Source: Lachnospiraceae bacterium (GTDB lineage Bacteria; Bacillota; Clostridia; Lachnospirales; Lachnospiraceae). Taken from it: 64,000 nucleotides of DNA. The DNA lies in the NCBI GenBank assembly GCA_910574965.1, contig CAJTDB010000017.1, positions 1-64,000 of the forward strand, written 5' to 3'. The position numbers and the translations under genes are program-made. Below, one piece after another: positions 1 to 8,728 of this stretch (positions are counted from its first letter, which is position 1; each line of letters opens with the position of its first letter). The notes beneath the pieces are model-generated. The model saw only the letters and a list, made by a program, of their open reading frames with translations. It did not search any database and was not told where the DNA came from.

Positions 1-7
1 CCGTTCC

Positions 8-97
8 GCATTTGTCTAATGGATACCCACTCTCTGGAAACATTTTCCGCCGCCCCTGGCGTCTGAAAATCCTTCCGGGCATCCATCAGACAAATGC
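8..97. repeat. Long inverted repeat downstream of the dlt-like operon
   Basis: Arms at 8-24 and 81-97 are complementary at 16 of 17 positions (GCATTTGTCTaATGGAT against ATCCATcAGACAAATGC). The 56-nt interior contains a smaller fold (GGAAAcaTTTTCC). It lies just past the stop of the MBOAT gene, so it may be a transcription terminator or processing structure, but no strong T-run follows on the minus strand. A small mobile palindromic element is the alternative. Confidence 0.5.
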
Positions 98-128
98 TGT
101 TTACCGTTTCACATTTCACGCATGCTGT

Positions 129-1721
129 TTAAAACTGGTTGTAGATAAACTGGCTGGCGTCATAGCCGATGCCGTAGCTTCCCATTAAAAGGACCAGCAG
201 AAACAGCCCGAACCAGACCGCCGCACGCACGGGATATGCCTGTGCAGCAACCTTTCCCCTTACACTGCCGCTTCGCTGCCAGAGGCTCACGAAAAGCATC
301 AGAAGGCTTCCGGCTGCCACAATCCCGTAGTCAAGCCCGGACAGTCCCAGCTCCATCAGAGAGCCGTTCCAGAGGATATTCCAGTTAGATGCGGTGAACA
401 TGGATGCAAACATCCGAAACGTGTCAGACACATTCACATAACAGTCAAACAGGTTCAGACAGCAAATCAGCAGGAACGTACGCCCCACCTGAAACAATTT
501 GAAAAACAGCTTCCCATCCACCGAAAATCGTTCGTGGAAGCGTGCATACAGCGGTTCAAACTCTTCCGATACCATCAGGACGACGAAATTCGCAAGTCCC
601 CATACGATAAAGTTCCAACTGGCTCCGTGCCAGATTCCCGTTGCAAACCAGACCGTAAAAGAAGCCGCATACACCGGCAGCCGTTTTCCGACCACTTCTC
701 CAAAATGATTTCTGGAAAATTTGGAAAATTTCTGCATGGGCCTGCAGACGGACACCGGATAAAATACGTAATCCCGAAACCAACTGCACATGGAAATATG
801 CCATCTGCGCCAGTACTCTTTCAGGGATTTAGAGAAATACGGTCTGTGGAAATTCTCCTGTACGGTAATCCCCAACGCCTCTGCGATTCCGATGGTGATA
901 TCGATGCCTCCCGTAAAATCCGCGTAAAGCTCCAGTGTGTAAAGCAGCATTCCCACAAAAGCATATGCCCCGTGGTAAGTGCCCGGATCGCCAATAATGG
1001 TGCTGACACCCGCCAGAATACGGTCTGCAACGACCATTTTCTTAAAATACCCCCAGAGCATTCGCTGTAATCCAAAGCAGAACGTTTTGCCATGAAAAGA
1101 ATGGCTTTTATAAAGGGTCGCTGATAAATCGCCGAAACGGCTGATAGGCCCTTGAATCAACTGCGGGAAAAACGATACGAACAGTGCGAATTTAAAAGGA
1201 TTCTTCTCTGCCGGAATACTTTCCCTATAGACATCAATCAGATATCCGATGGACTGAAACGTATAGTAGGAGATGCCAAGGGGCAGAACGAGTGTCACAA
1301 AGGAAAGCTTCTCCGTCTGTCCAAAAACCCCTAAGATTCCATTTATATTAGAAATAAAAAAGTTTGTATACTTGGTAACCGCAAGAATACCCAAATTAAT
1401 AAGAAGACAAGCAAGCACCCATCGAACACGGATGCTTTTCTGTCTGTTCTTATATACTTTTTTAATCTCGGCGGACATGATCTTCTTATGCTCTTTCAGA
1501 TAAGCACGCTGCCTGGCCGCATTGTCCTCGATCCGGCGGGCGGCGAAATACGTCGTCAGCGTAGTCGCCGCTATATAGATCAGGTAATCTGCTCCTGCAA
1601 TAAAATAGAAGACGTAACTCGCCCCCAAAAGGAGCATCCATTGGTATTTTCCCGGAATCAGGTAATACAGCACAAACAGCACTGCAATAAATCCCAGAAA
1701 TGCATATGATGTAAAGAACAT
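129..1721 (-). CDS. dltB: MBOAT-family O-acyltransferase, DltB-like
   Basis: Polytopic membrane protein of 530 residues, the MBOAT fold of DltB/AlgI. DltB moves D-alanine from its carrier protein across the membrane to be placed on teichoic acids. The MBOAT signature is visible: an N-terminal hydrophobic helix, EYWRRWHIS around residues 302-310, and the invariant histidine H365 within GIWHGASWN. It lies 17 bp downstream of a carrier protein gene and an adenylation enzyme gene, which supports the DltB assignment over an alginate-type acetylase. About 530 residues is longer than many DltB proteins (about 400) and closer to AlgI-like members. No dltD is seen before the window edge. The family is secure; the exact acceptor is inferred. 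Confidence 0.85.
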   Translation of the reverse strand: MFFTSYAFLGFIAVLFVLYYLIPGKYQWMLLLGASYVFYFIAGADYLIYIAATTLTTYFAARRIEDNAARQRAYLKEHKKIMSAEIKKVYKNRQKSIRVRWVLACLLINLGILAVTKYTNFFISNINGILGVFGQTEKLSFVTLVLPLGISYYTFQSIGYLIDVYRESIPAEKNPFKFALFVSFFPQLIQGPISRFGDLSATLYKSHSFHGKTFCFGLQRMLWGYFKKMVVADRILAGVSTIIGDPGTYHGAYAFVGMLLYTLELYADFTGGIDITIGIAEALGITVQENFHRPYFSKSLKEYWRRWHISMCSWFRDYVFYPVSVCRPMQKFSKFSRNHFGEVVGKRLPVYAASFTVWFATGIWHGASWNFIVWGLANFVVLMVSEEFEPLYARFHERFSVDGKLFFKLFQVGRTFLLICCLNLFDCYVNVSDTFRMFASMFTASNWNILWNGSLMELGLSGLDYGIVAAGSLLMLFVSLWQRSGSVRGKVAAQAYPVRAAVWFGLFLLVLLMGSYGIGYDASQFIYNQF

Positions 1722-1738
1722 AAGCCGACTCCCTGTCG

Positions 1739-1969
1739 TTAATCTTCGTCTTCCAGCTTCTGAATCAGTGCATAGAGTGCTTTGGCAGAGTTAAAATTCT
1801 CCGGCTTGATGTTTCCGGCCGAGATCGTCACATCGAACACATCATTGATCTCCGCAATCAGTGTAACAATGTCAAAGGAATCCAGAATCATATTGTCGAT
1901 CAGGTGTTCCTCCTTCTCAAAGTCAACGTCAGCATGTAAAGATCTCAAAATCTCCAGTAATTCTTCCAT
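1739..1969 (-). CDS. dltC: D-alanine carrier protein, DltC-like
   Basis: A 76-residue acidic acyl-carrier-type protein. The phosphopantetheine attachment site is the DSF motif with Ser31, the typical DltC/ACP form. It sits between the adenylation enzyme (34 bp upstream) and the MBOAT gene (17 bp downstream) on the same strand. It would carry activated D-alanine as a thioester in the cytoplasm for MBOAT-assisted export. A generic acyl carrier is possible, but the neighbours argue for DltC. Confidence 0.85.
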   Translation of the reverse strand: MEELLEILRSLHADVDFEKEEHLIDNMILDSFDIVTLIAEINDVFDVTISAGNIKPENFNSAKALYALIQKLEDED

Positions 1970-2003
1970 GGTTTCTTCTTATCCTTTCTCTTGGTTTATC
2001 CGG

Positions 2004-3518
2004 TCACTGACCTTCATAGGAACGCTTCAGTGCGATCCGGTCCAGCTTTCCATTGGCGGTAAGCGGCATCTGATCAATCCGTATAATCTTATTGGGCAGC
2101 ATATATCGCGGCAGTTTCGTCTTCAGGGTAGCGGTCAGCTCTTTCTCTGACAAATCTCCCACGAAATACAATACTATCTTCCCCTTTTTTGTATCATAAA
2201 TGCAGGCAGACATCCGGATGCCCGGAAGCATGTCTACATTGACCTCAATCTCTCCCAGTTCGATCCGATGCCCCATATGCTTGATCTGGTAATCCTTACG
2301 GGAAACAAACACCAGTTCTCCCTTCTCGTTATAACGACCCATATCTCCGGTCCGGTAGATCAGCTCCGGATATGCTTTGTTCAGCGGGTTCTGCACAAAT
2401 GCCTCACCTGTGCGGACCGGGTCGTTATAATATCCCAGCGTCAAAGCAGTCCCGCGGACACAAATCTCGCCCTCTTCTCCTTCTTCCGCCAGCCGATCTT
2501 CTTTTGTCAGAAGCAGAATCTCCCGATTCTGAAACGGGCGCCCGATGGGAATCGCTTCGTCATCCGCAAATTCCCGCTCTACCCGGTAATAGCAGCACAT
2601 GCCTGTGCACTCTGTAGGTCCGTACAAATTCGTAAATGTCGCATCCGGCAGCGCTTCTCTCCAGCGCCGAAACTGTTTGATCGGAAATACTTCGCTTCCA
2701 AAAGCAACCGTATGCAGATATTCCGGCTTTACCGTCTGGAATGTATCAAAAGCACTCACCATGGTGAGAGCGGAAACAACCCAGCAGATCGTATTGATCC
2801 TGTACTTGTTCAGATATTCCACCAGTGCTACCGGGAATGAAAAACAGCTTCTCGGAATCAGATACGTCGTTGCACCAAACTTAAGTGTCGGATACAGTTC
2901 TTTTAAACAGGCGTCAAAATACAGCGGCGTCTGGCTTCCAAATACCGTATTCCCGTTAAATGCCAGCACTTCTGAAAGCTGTTCAATATAATCGATCACG
3001 GACCGATGACAGGCGGCTACACCTTTTGGCACTCCTGTAGAGCCGGATGTAAAGACAATATAAATGGGGTCCGTATCCAACGCCTTCTCAAAGATCCGTT
3101 CCAGTGCCTCCTCCTGAACCTTCGTCCGGATGATCTCGTCATAAAGAACGGCCTCTCCTCCCTTCAGGTCAAAAGTTTTCGCCTTTTCAAACGTCATTTC
3201 ATCACAGATGACCAACGGTGACTGCACATTGTCCAGAATCATCTGGATTCTGCCTGCCGGCATCTCCTCATCCACCGGAACATAGAAGTCTCCGCCTGTC
3301 ACGACTCCAAAAAATGCCGCGATCTCCTTAGGCGCCCTCTGCATGAATACTACCACCGGCTTCTTATAAATTCCTTTTTCATAAAGGAAACTTCCGATGC
3401 TCCTGCTCTGCTCATAGACCTGTCCGAACGTCAGTTCGTTTGTGCCGTCTGAGTAAGCTGTCTTGTCCGGCTTTGCTTTCACAATCTCATTTAAATATTT
3501 TAAAACATGATTCTGCAC
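2004..3518 (-). CDS. dltA: D-alanine--carrier protein ligase, DltA-like adenylation enzyme
   Basis: Adenylate-forming enzyme that activates an amino acid with ATP and loads it on the carrier protein. Core motifs in order are TSGSTGVPKG (P-loop), YGPTEC, YRTGDMGRY, a KHMGHRIELGEIE hinge region, and LTANGKLDR with the C-terminal catalytic lysine. I chose the GTG start at 3518 because an AGGAG lies 6 nt upstream; the resulting 504 residues is the usual DltA length. It is the first gene of the A-C-B cluster. D-alanine specificity is inferred from the neighbouring carrier and MBOAT genes; a related non-ribosomal adenylation enzyme remains possible. Confidence 0.85.
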   Translation of the reverse strand: MQNHVLKYLNEIVKAKPDKTAYSDGTNELTFGQVYEQSRSIGSFLYEKGIYKKPVVVFMQRAPKEIAAFFGVVTGGDFYVPVDEEMPAGRIQMILDNVQSPLVICDEMTFEKAKTFDLKGGEAVLYDEIIRTKVQEEALERIFEKALDTDPIYIVFTSGSTGVPKGVAACHRSVIDYIEQLSEVLAFNGNTVFGSQTPLYFDACLKELYPTLKFGATTYLIPRSCFSFPVALVEYLNKYRINTICWVVSALTMVSAFDTFQTVKPEYLHTVAFGSEVFPIKQFRRWREALPDATFTNLYGPTECTGMCCYYRVEREFADDEAIPIGRPFQNREILLLTKEDRLAEEGEEGEICVRGTALTLGYYNDPVRTGEAFVQNPLNKAYPELIYRTGDMGRYNEKGELVFVSRKDYQIKHMGHRIELGEIEVNVDMLPGIRMSACIYDTKKGKIVLYFVGDLSEKELTATLKTKLPRYMLPNKIIRIDQMPLTANGKLDRIALKRSYEGQ

Positions 3519-3649
3519 GATGATCTCCTGTTTTCTCTCAGGGCAGGTCAAAAAAACCGCTTCCGTCTCTGCGCTCTGCGGCTTTCTCCCATATGATTGC
3601 CTGTTGAATTATAGCATACATGCCCTTTGTTTGCAAGGTTTTTCACTGG

Positions 3650-3684
3650 AAAGAGGGGTGCCCGCTGCACGGACACCCCTTTGT
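3650..3684 (-). terminator. Intrinsic terminator downstream of the 3701-3934 gene
   Basis: Stem AGGGGTG (3654-3660) pairs with CACCCCT (3674-3680). On the minus strand the stem is followed by a short T-rich tract. It sits between the small gene at 3701 and the dltA-like start. Confidence 0.55.
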
Positions 3685-3700
3685 AAACGTCTTTATAAAA

Positions 3701-3934
3701 TCAGCCATTAATCATAAAGGACAGCAGCTTGTCGATATCCTCTTTTTCATAGGCGATGATCTCCAGCTCCGGAATCTCCCCGTTGGAGAAAATATTTGCC
3801 AGCGATACATACTGGCAAAGCTTGGACTTCAGATTCAGTCTGTCTCCCTCGCCGGTTACCAGTTCTACTTTTCCTGCACAGCTATCTACCACTTCAAAAA
3901 ATTTGTTCACGTCTTTAATGTTCTGTACTTTCAT
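3701..3934 (-). CDS. Small conserved protein of unknown function (77 aa)
   Basis: I do not recognise a domain. The sequence begins MKVQNIKDVNKFFEVVDSC and is predicted mixed alpha/beta, without a membrane segment or signal peptide. An AGGAG lies a few bases before the ATG, and a hairpin terminator follows at 3650-3684, so it looks like an independently transcribed gene. Related short proteins are common in Lachnospiraceae genomes; some carry the unconvincing label polyA polymerase. No function is proposed. Confidence 0.65.
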   Translation of the reverse strand: MKVQNIKDVNKFFEVVDSCAGKVELVTGEGDRLNLKSKLCQYVSLANIFSNGEIPELEIIAYEKEDIDKLLSFMING

Positions 3935-4141
3935 GTTCTTAATCTCCTTTCCTTCTTTACGCCCTCATTATACTGAAGACCATACGAAAATGCAAGTGCT
4001 TTTTTCCTTATTTTTCCGGGGTTCTTCAGGGTGTCCGGCCCGGATTTGTTCATCTTGACCCGAAAGCATCTGCGCATTTTCCGGTTTTCGTCATTTTCTA
4101 TTCATTTGATAGTCAAAGTATTGTTTGGAGAGGTAAAAAAA

Positions 4142-4972
4142 TTATAATTTCCGTATGCTTTTTTCCGTAATTTCGATGCGTTCTTCCTTCAGAAGATGCC
4201 CTACCGCACGCTTAAACGCATTTTTACTCAGGGAAAACTCCCGTTTGATTACTTCCGGCGACGCCTTATCCGTAAACGGAAGGACCCCGTCGAATTCTTC
4301 AATCACCTTCATAACCGCTTCTGCGTCTGCGTTCAGTTGGAGATAACTTTTCTCCCGGATGCTCAGATCCAGCTTGCCGTCCGGCTTCACCGCCGTCACA
4401 CGGGCCGTAATCTGATCTCCTACAGAAAGCTGGCCAAAAAATTCCCTGCTGGGAATCAGGCCGGAATAGCAGTCATCCACTGCCACAAAAGCACCAAAAT
4501 TCTCACTGATCTGATAAATCGTGCCTGTGACATGGTCTTCCTTTTCATATGGACTGTCTGTCCGAAGATAATCATAGACGTTCATCGTCGCACAGAGCCG
4601 CTCGCTTTTATCGATATAAAGTGCTGCCAGGCAGTTGTCTCCCGCCTGAACTTTCCTGGTCTGCTGCCGGAAGGGAAGAAACAGGTCCTTCTCCAGCCCC
4701 CAGTCCAGAAACGCACCGATCTTCGCCACTTCCTTTACGGTAAGCCGGGCAACCTCCCCAAGCTTAAGCTTTGGTTCTATAGTAGTGGCAATAATCCGAT
4801 CCTGGGAATCTTTATAGAGAAATACTTCCAGCTCGTCCCCGGTCTGCACGCCCTCCGGCACCTGCTTCCTCGGAAGGAGCACCCGCTCCTCTTTGGAGGT
4901 ATCCTCCGCCAGATAGACTCCAAAATCCACCTGCTTTACTATTGTCAGTATCTGTGTCTTTCCTAATTGCAT
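4142..4972 (-). CDS. cvfB: CvfB-family S1-domain RNA-binding protein (YitL-like)
   Basis: A 276-residue protein with the CvfB layout: tandem S1-like beta-barrel domains over about residues 1-210 (for example a GAFLDWGLEKDLFLP segment near 85-100 and a NFGAFVAVDDCYSGLIP segment near 155-175), then a C-terminal winged-helix region (about 215-276, ending FKRAVGHLLKEERIEI). CvfB proteins bind RNA and affect expression of virulence or exoprotein genes in Staphylococcus; the role here is by family only. It stops 12 bp from the next coding region and probably shares a transcript with the thioesterase gene upstream. Confidence 0.9.
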   Translation of the reverse strand: MQLGKTQILTIVKQVDFGVYLAEDTSKEERVLLPRKQVPEGVQTGDELEVFLYKDSQDRIIATTIEPKLKLGEVARLTVKEVAKIGAFLDWGLEKDLFLPFRQQTRKVQAGDNCLAALYIDKSERLCATMNVYDYLRTDSPYEKEDHVTGTIYQISENFGAFVAVDDCYSGLIPSREFFGQLSVGDQITARVTAVKPDGKLDLSIREKSYLQLNADAEAVMKVIEEFDGVLPFTDKASPEVIKREFSLSKNAFKRAVGHLLKEERIEITEKSIRKL

Positions 4973-4984
4973 CCGTTCCTGCTC

Positions 4985-5686
4985 CTATCTAAATTCTACC
5001 ACTGCATAAGTTTTACCGGATCCGTCTTCCATAAGAATCGTATATCCGTCCCCACACCGGCCAGCTTTCGGGTATATCCTGTCATTTAGTACCGCCTGTT
5101 TTTTGTACTCCGCACGCATCTGGCGAATTACAAATCCCTCTGGCAGATATCTCTCAGCCAACTGCACATATTGCCCATTATTTACATGATGATTGACATC
5201 TAAATGCCAGGGCTGAATGTCAAAAGAAGTTTCCTCTGTAAGAACTTCCGGAATCTCTGCCGGCCCGTCCTCACCTTCCATAGGAAGCCTGTCCTCCATT
5301 CCATAGGTTTGGATGACCTCCTCCTCAATACGGGCCGGACGCATCCTGCCTGTATCCATATACACCCATGTAGTATCCGCACAGGCGGCCATATGCCCTT
5401 CTTTGTCCGTCAGGCGAAAATTTCTCTGCCCGGTCACTTTGCCAAATGCATAAGGCCAGGTTCCCACCCGGATATGCTCTGCGAGCATTGGATAATGGAA
5501 AACCCGGATGCACCAGGAACGGAGTACCCACATCCGTTCCCGTTTTGCCAGATACTCCATCCCCACACCCAGATCTTCCGAGTGAAATGTGCTGCAGTCC
5601 TGAAAAGCGTTGAGGATGGCTGTCAATGTCATTCTTTGTTCCTGATCCACTTCTGTCAGACGTACCCTGCTGTTATATTCATACAT
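4985..5686 (-). CDS. Acyl-ACP thioesterase (FatA-like)
   Basis: 233 residues, double hot-dog fold of the bacterial acyl-ACP thioesterase family, which hydrolyses acyl-ACP to free fatty acid. Visible features are an N-terminal RLTEVDQEQRMTL segment, WVLRSWCIRV, and the second-domain DVNHHVNNGQYV stretch that carries the catalytic Asn/His motif. I chose the ATG at 5686 (MYEYNSRV) because a GAGG is suitably placed upstream; an upstream in-frame ATG at 5707 has no good ribosome site. It precedes cvfB by 12 bp. In anaerobic Firmicutes such enzymes may serve lipid turnover; the substrate chain length cannot be read. Confidence 0.85.
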   Translation of the reverse strand: MYEYNSRVRLTEVDQEQRMTLTAILNAFQDCSTFHSEDLGVGMEYLAKRERMWVLRSWCIRVFHYPMLAEHIRVGTWPYAFGKVTGQRNFRLTDKEGHMAACADTTWVYMDTGRMRPARIEEEVIQTYGMEDRLPMEGEDGPAEIPEVLTEETSFDIQPWHLDVNHHVNNGQYVQLAERYLPEGFVIRQMRAEYKKQAVLNDRIYPKAGRCGDGYTILMEDGSGKTYAVVEFR

Positions 5687-6101
5687 ACACTTATTTCCTC
5701 TTTTCACTTTCCCCCTGAGGGCCGGAAACGGAGGTCCTGTCCAAAGGATTTGTCCGCACTTTACGGCCGCTCTTTTTCATTATAATCGCAAAGTCTGCAA
5801 AAATCCACCCTTTTATATATGGAAGAGAAAGAACAGACAAAGACCGGCCAGCATAATTTCCAGCCATTCCCTGATTTTCCATCTCTTTTTTCTGGCAATG
5901 ACATAAATAACAAATACTGCCAACCATATCCGCATTCCAGAACTCTTCTCCTTTTGTATATGTTGTCTTCTTGCTTCTTATAGTCACATTATAATTCTAT
6001 TAGTCAGTATTTGCAACAAACTTTTTATCTTAATATATATATCAAACATCGGAAAATTGCACAATTTTACGCTATAGAACCTGAAAAAAGGGGGGAAATG
6101 A
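5687..6101. other. Intergenic region, no supported gene
   Basis: About 415 bp between divergent genes. Open frames here lack credible codon pattern or ribosome sites. The A+T-rich part at about 5985-6075 should hold the promoters of the thioesterase (minus) and the XRE regulator (plus). I see no convincing terminator or RNA fold. Confidence 0.5.
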
Positions 6102-6437
6102 ATGAAAAATATTGATTATGCTGCCATGGGCGGACGCATACGAAACGCACGGCAGGCTGCAGGGCTGTCCCAGTCGGAACTGGCAGAAAGATGCTGCCTG
6201 TCCATCTCTTTTCTGGGACACATTGAGCGGGGCACACGGAAAATGTCTCTGGAAACGCTGGTAGCCATCTGTGACATCCTGAATCTAAGCGCCGACTATC
6301 TGCTCCAGGATGAGCTTCCCGGCAGCGATGCTGTGATCGGAAATATTATTGCAGCGGTGAAGAAACAGGGCCCTTACCAGTATGACCGCTATCTGACCAT
6401 CATCAAAGCTCTGGCAGAGATCTCGGACAAACTATAG
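6102..6437 (+). CDS. XRE-family helix-turn-helix regulator
   Basis: 111 residues. An N-terminal Cro/C1-type HTH (about residues 10-65: GGRIRNARQAAGLSQSELAE, then SISFLGHIERGTRKMSLETL) is followed by a short helical tail. A GGGGGG stretch precedes the ATG by a few bases. It stands alone, transcribed away from the thioesterase gene and ended by a strong terminator at 6446-6496. The target is unknown; an autoregulated housekeeping regulator is most likely. Confidence 0.85.
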   Translation: MKNIDYAAMGGRIRNARQAAGLSQSELAERCCLSISFLGHIERGTRKMSLETLVAICDILNLSADYLLQDELPGSDAVIGNIIAAVKKQGPYQYDRYLTIIKALAEISDKL

Positions 6438-6445
6438 CAGCGTAT

Positions 6446-6496
6446 AAAAAAGCTCCGGGCCGGAGTGAAGATTTCTTCCGGGCCCGGAGCCTTTAT
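6446..6496. terminator. Bidirectional intrinsic terminator
   Basis: Stem GCTCCGGGCC (6452-6461) pairs perfectly with GGCCCGGAGC (6481-6490) and is flanked by A-run and T-run on both sides. It serves the XRE gene (plus) and the MgtC gene (minus), whose ends converge here. Confidence 0.85.
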
Positions 6497-6513
6497 ACCC
6501 CGGTATTTTGTTT

Positions 6514-7191
6514 TTACATAATATCAATGGAACGTATTCCATTTAAGCGGGACAGCTCTTCGATATATTCGTCCCGGTTCAGTTCTTTCGGAAGGCGGAC
6601 CGTTGTCAGTATCGTAAAGGACTGAACGCTTCCGGACTTGTCCACATCAAACCGGTCTATTTTACAGCCATCCATTTTCAGATAGTGCAGGAAATCTGCA
6701 GAAGCTCCGCCCTCATCCGCTTCCACATAAAGGGATACGTAGCGGGAATACTGATAGATCTTCTCCTCCAGCAGCGGGAGAAGATGAAGACCGGCCAGCA
6801 AAATCATCGTAGCCGCAACAGCACCGTCTATAAAGCCCACTCCTACTGCAAGACCAATACAGGCGCAGAACCAGATGCCCGCCGCAGAGGTCAGACCTTT
6901 GACCTGATGCCCGGATACCAGGATGGATCCGGCTCCGAGAAAACCCACTCCGCTTATGACCTGGGCAGACATACGGGCAATGTCCGAAAGCCCCGGATAG
7001 AGGACTTCGATATACTGTCCGGTCATCATAATCAGAGCTGCGCCAAGACAGACTACCGCATCTGTTCTGGCACCGCCTCCCCGCCTTTTTGCTCCGCGGT
7101 CGATCCCGATTACTCCGCCCAGCACTGTGGCTGTCAGCAGCCGGATAATAACATTTTTCAGACTCCATGCACTAACATCGATCAGAAACAT
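6514..7191 (-). CDS. MgtC/SapB-family inner membrane protein
   Basis: 225 residues. The first about 135 residues hold four to five hydrophobic segments with the family signature (GGVIGIDRGAKRRGGGARTD, SGVGFLGAGSI, LTSAAGIWFCACIGLAVGVG). The C-terminal soluble part resembles an ACT-like domain (about 145-225). MgtC proteins respond to magnesium limitation and inhibit F-type ATPase or otherwise aid survival in some pathogens; function outside those species is not settled. Single gene, with terminators on both sides. Confidence 0.9.
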   Translation of the reverse strand: MFLIDVSAWSLKNVIIRLLTATVLGGVIGIDRGAKRRGGGARTDAVVCLGAALIMMTGQYIEVLYPGLSDIARMSAQVISGVGFLGAGSILVSGHQVKGLTSAAGIWFCACIGLAVGVGFIDGAVAATMILLAGLHLLPLLEEKIYQYSRYVSLYVEADEGGASADFLHYLKMDGCKIDRFDVDKSGSVQSFTILTTVRLPKELNRDEYIEELSRLNGIRSIDIM

Positions 7192-7289
7192 CTTTCTTGT
7201 CCTCTCTTTTGTTCTTTTTTAGTATAGCAGATGTGAGGGGTAAAAAAAAGAGGGTATTTTCATGCGGGGAACGGGGGAGGCGGACATAA

Positions 7290-7319
7290 AAAACCGGCCG
7301 CTATGGCGCAGCCGGTTTT
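7290..7319 (-). terminator. Intrinsic terminator after the acetyltransferase gene
   Basis: AAAACCGGC (7290-7298) pairs with GCCGGTTTT (7311-7319); on the minus strand the stem ends in a T-run. It follows the acetyltransferase gene ending at 7351. Confidence 0.8.
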
Positions 7320-7350
7320 CTTCGAACAATGCTCTTTTAAACAGAAGGCA

Positions 7351-7986
7351 TCAGACATTCTCCTGGGTTTTGGCCTGTACCTCGGCCCAGGACTCTTCGT
7401 CAAATTTTCGGTCTTTGTAGTAATAGGGACGGTCTTCTTCGGTAATGCTGCGGATTACTCTGCAGGGATTCCCGGCAGCAATGACCCAGTCTGGAATATC
7501 CTTTGTAACTACACTTCCGGCACCTATGACGGTATTGCTTCCGATATGTACTCCGGGGAGAATGACCGTGTTGCCTCCAATCCATACATTATCTCCGATG
7601 GTCACACCGATGCCGTATTCATAAAGTGTATTTCTTGTGTCCGGATGCACCGGATGGCCTGCCGTATAGATGGCAACATTGGGCGCGATCTGGCAGTTGT
7701 CTCCAATAACGACTTTTGCCACATCAATAATCGTGCAGTTGTAATTCATAAACAGGTTTTTTCCCACTTCAATGTGGCTTCCATAGTCACAGTAAAAGGG
7801 CGGATTGATAAATGCCCTTTCTGATTTTCCAAGCAGCTTTGCTGCAATCTTGCTGATCCCGTCAAAGTCAGAGCGGTCTATGGTATTCAGCTCCTGCAGG
7901 ATCTTTCTGCACACCCTCTGCTCCTCCATCACTGCTGCATCCGAAATGTAGGGCAGCTCACGGTCTCTTCTTTCCAGATGATTCAT
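7351..7986 (-). CDS. Sugar O-acetyltransferase (maltose/galactoside type)
   Basis: 211 residues. A left-handed beta-helix of hexapeptide repeats (about residues 80-185, such as VTIGDNVWIGGNTVILPGV and IGAGSVVTKDIPDWVIAAGN) follows the N-terminal helical domain usual for maltose acetyltransferases. The enzyme moves acetyl from acetyl-CoA to a sugar hydroxyl; the sugar is unknown. It is monocistronic, preceded by a 26-bp near-perfect palindrome at 8026-8051 and followed by a terminator. A second member of the family lies at 50779-51438. Confidence 0.9.
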   Translation of the reverse strand: MNHLERRDRELPYISDAAVMEEQRVCRKILQELNTIDRSDFDGISKIAAKLLGKSERAFINPPFYCDYGSHIEVGKNLFMNYNCTIIDVAKVVIGDNCQIAPNVAIYTAGHPVHPDTRNTLYEYGIGVTIGDNVWIGGNTVILPGVHIGSNTVIGAGSVVTKDIPDWVIAAGNPCRVIRSITEEDRPYYYKDRKFDEESWAEVQAKTQENV

Positions 7987-8025
7987 CTGCCGTTTCCTCC
8001 ACCTGTTAAATTTTTGTCAATCTTA

Positions 8026-8051
8026 TAACTGCTTTCTGCAGACAGCAGTTA
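8026..8051. promoter_or_regulatory. 26-bp near-perfect palindrome upstream of the acetyltransferase
   Basis: TAACTGCT and AGCAGTTA flank a CTGCAG centre; 24 of 26 positions are symmetric. It lies about 40 bp before the start of the acetyltransferase gene at 7986. It could be a protein operator or a 5' leader hairpin. Confidence 0.45.
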
Positions 8052-8203
8052 CGTCGAAGCATCTCCTGCCGCATCGTTGCGCCTGCTGTCATATTCGGCA
8101 CATGCTGTGCTTACTATTTGAATGATAATATATGATATGCGGGATTACTATGACTATTTTCGCCGATTATTATAACAATCGTATATTCTCCGTATATATG
8201 CTT

Positions 8204-8728
8204 TTACTCCTCCGGCTCCACCGGCCTCCACGCCCGGCCAAACTCTATGTCCCGAAACAGCTCCGCAAGTCCTGTGATCTGTTTCAGTCTTAGAATCTCG
8301 TCCTCATCCATCCCCAGGTGTTTGGAGATCCATGCATCCGAACGTCCAAGGTCATGAAGCTCCCGGACGATATTGCTCATAAGATCTACGATGTGATTTC
8401 CTCTGGCACGATTGTGGCGGATCGTACTTGCCATCCGCTCCGCGATGGGTTTATCGATAACCGACACCGGGAGCCTTCCCTTTTCCCGCTCGAAAATATC
8501 CGGATGATCCAGCATCACCCGATAGCGGTGAAAGCCGTCTACAATAATATATTTGTCCGCCGCTTGGTCGTAATAGCAGACCACCGGCATGGTATATCCG
8601 TCCGCCCGGATGCTCTCATAGAGCAGTTTCATCTCCGGCGGAGCTACGGCATTGGGATTGTACGTATTGGGTTCGATCTTCTCAATGGGAACCGAAATCA
8701 CTTCATAAGCCGGACTTTTATACTCCAT
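8204..8728 (-). CDS. ParB/Srx-fold protein, IbrB-like
   Basis: 174 residues with a ParB N-terminal-like domain (about 10-100: EKIEPNTYNPNAVAPPEM, then VDGFHRYRV, then HNRARGNH) and a small helical HTH-like tail (about 115-150, SDAWISKHLGMDEDEI). In E. coli, IbrB acts with IbrA to activate genes encoded on phage-borne islands. The ATG at 8728 overlaps the end of the upstream ibrA-like gene by 11 bp and sits 3' of a GGAGGAG, implying translational coupling. It is not a chromosome-partitioning ParB: no partner ParA and no parS were seen. Confidence 0.8.
   Translation of the reverse strand: MEYKSPAYEVISVPIEKIEPNTYNPNAVAPPEMKLLYESIRADGYTMPVVCYYDQAADKYIIVDGFHRYRVMLDHPDIFEREKGRLPVSVIDKPIAERMASTIRHNRARGNHIVDLMSNIVRELHDLGRSDAWISKHLGMDEDEILRLKQITGLAELFRDIEFGRAWRPVEPEE

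Noticed and set aside
5691-5987. 98-codon open frame on the minus strand
   Set aside because: No family resemblance, poor codon pattern, no ribosome site; it overlaps the true start region of the thioesterase gene.
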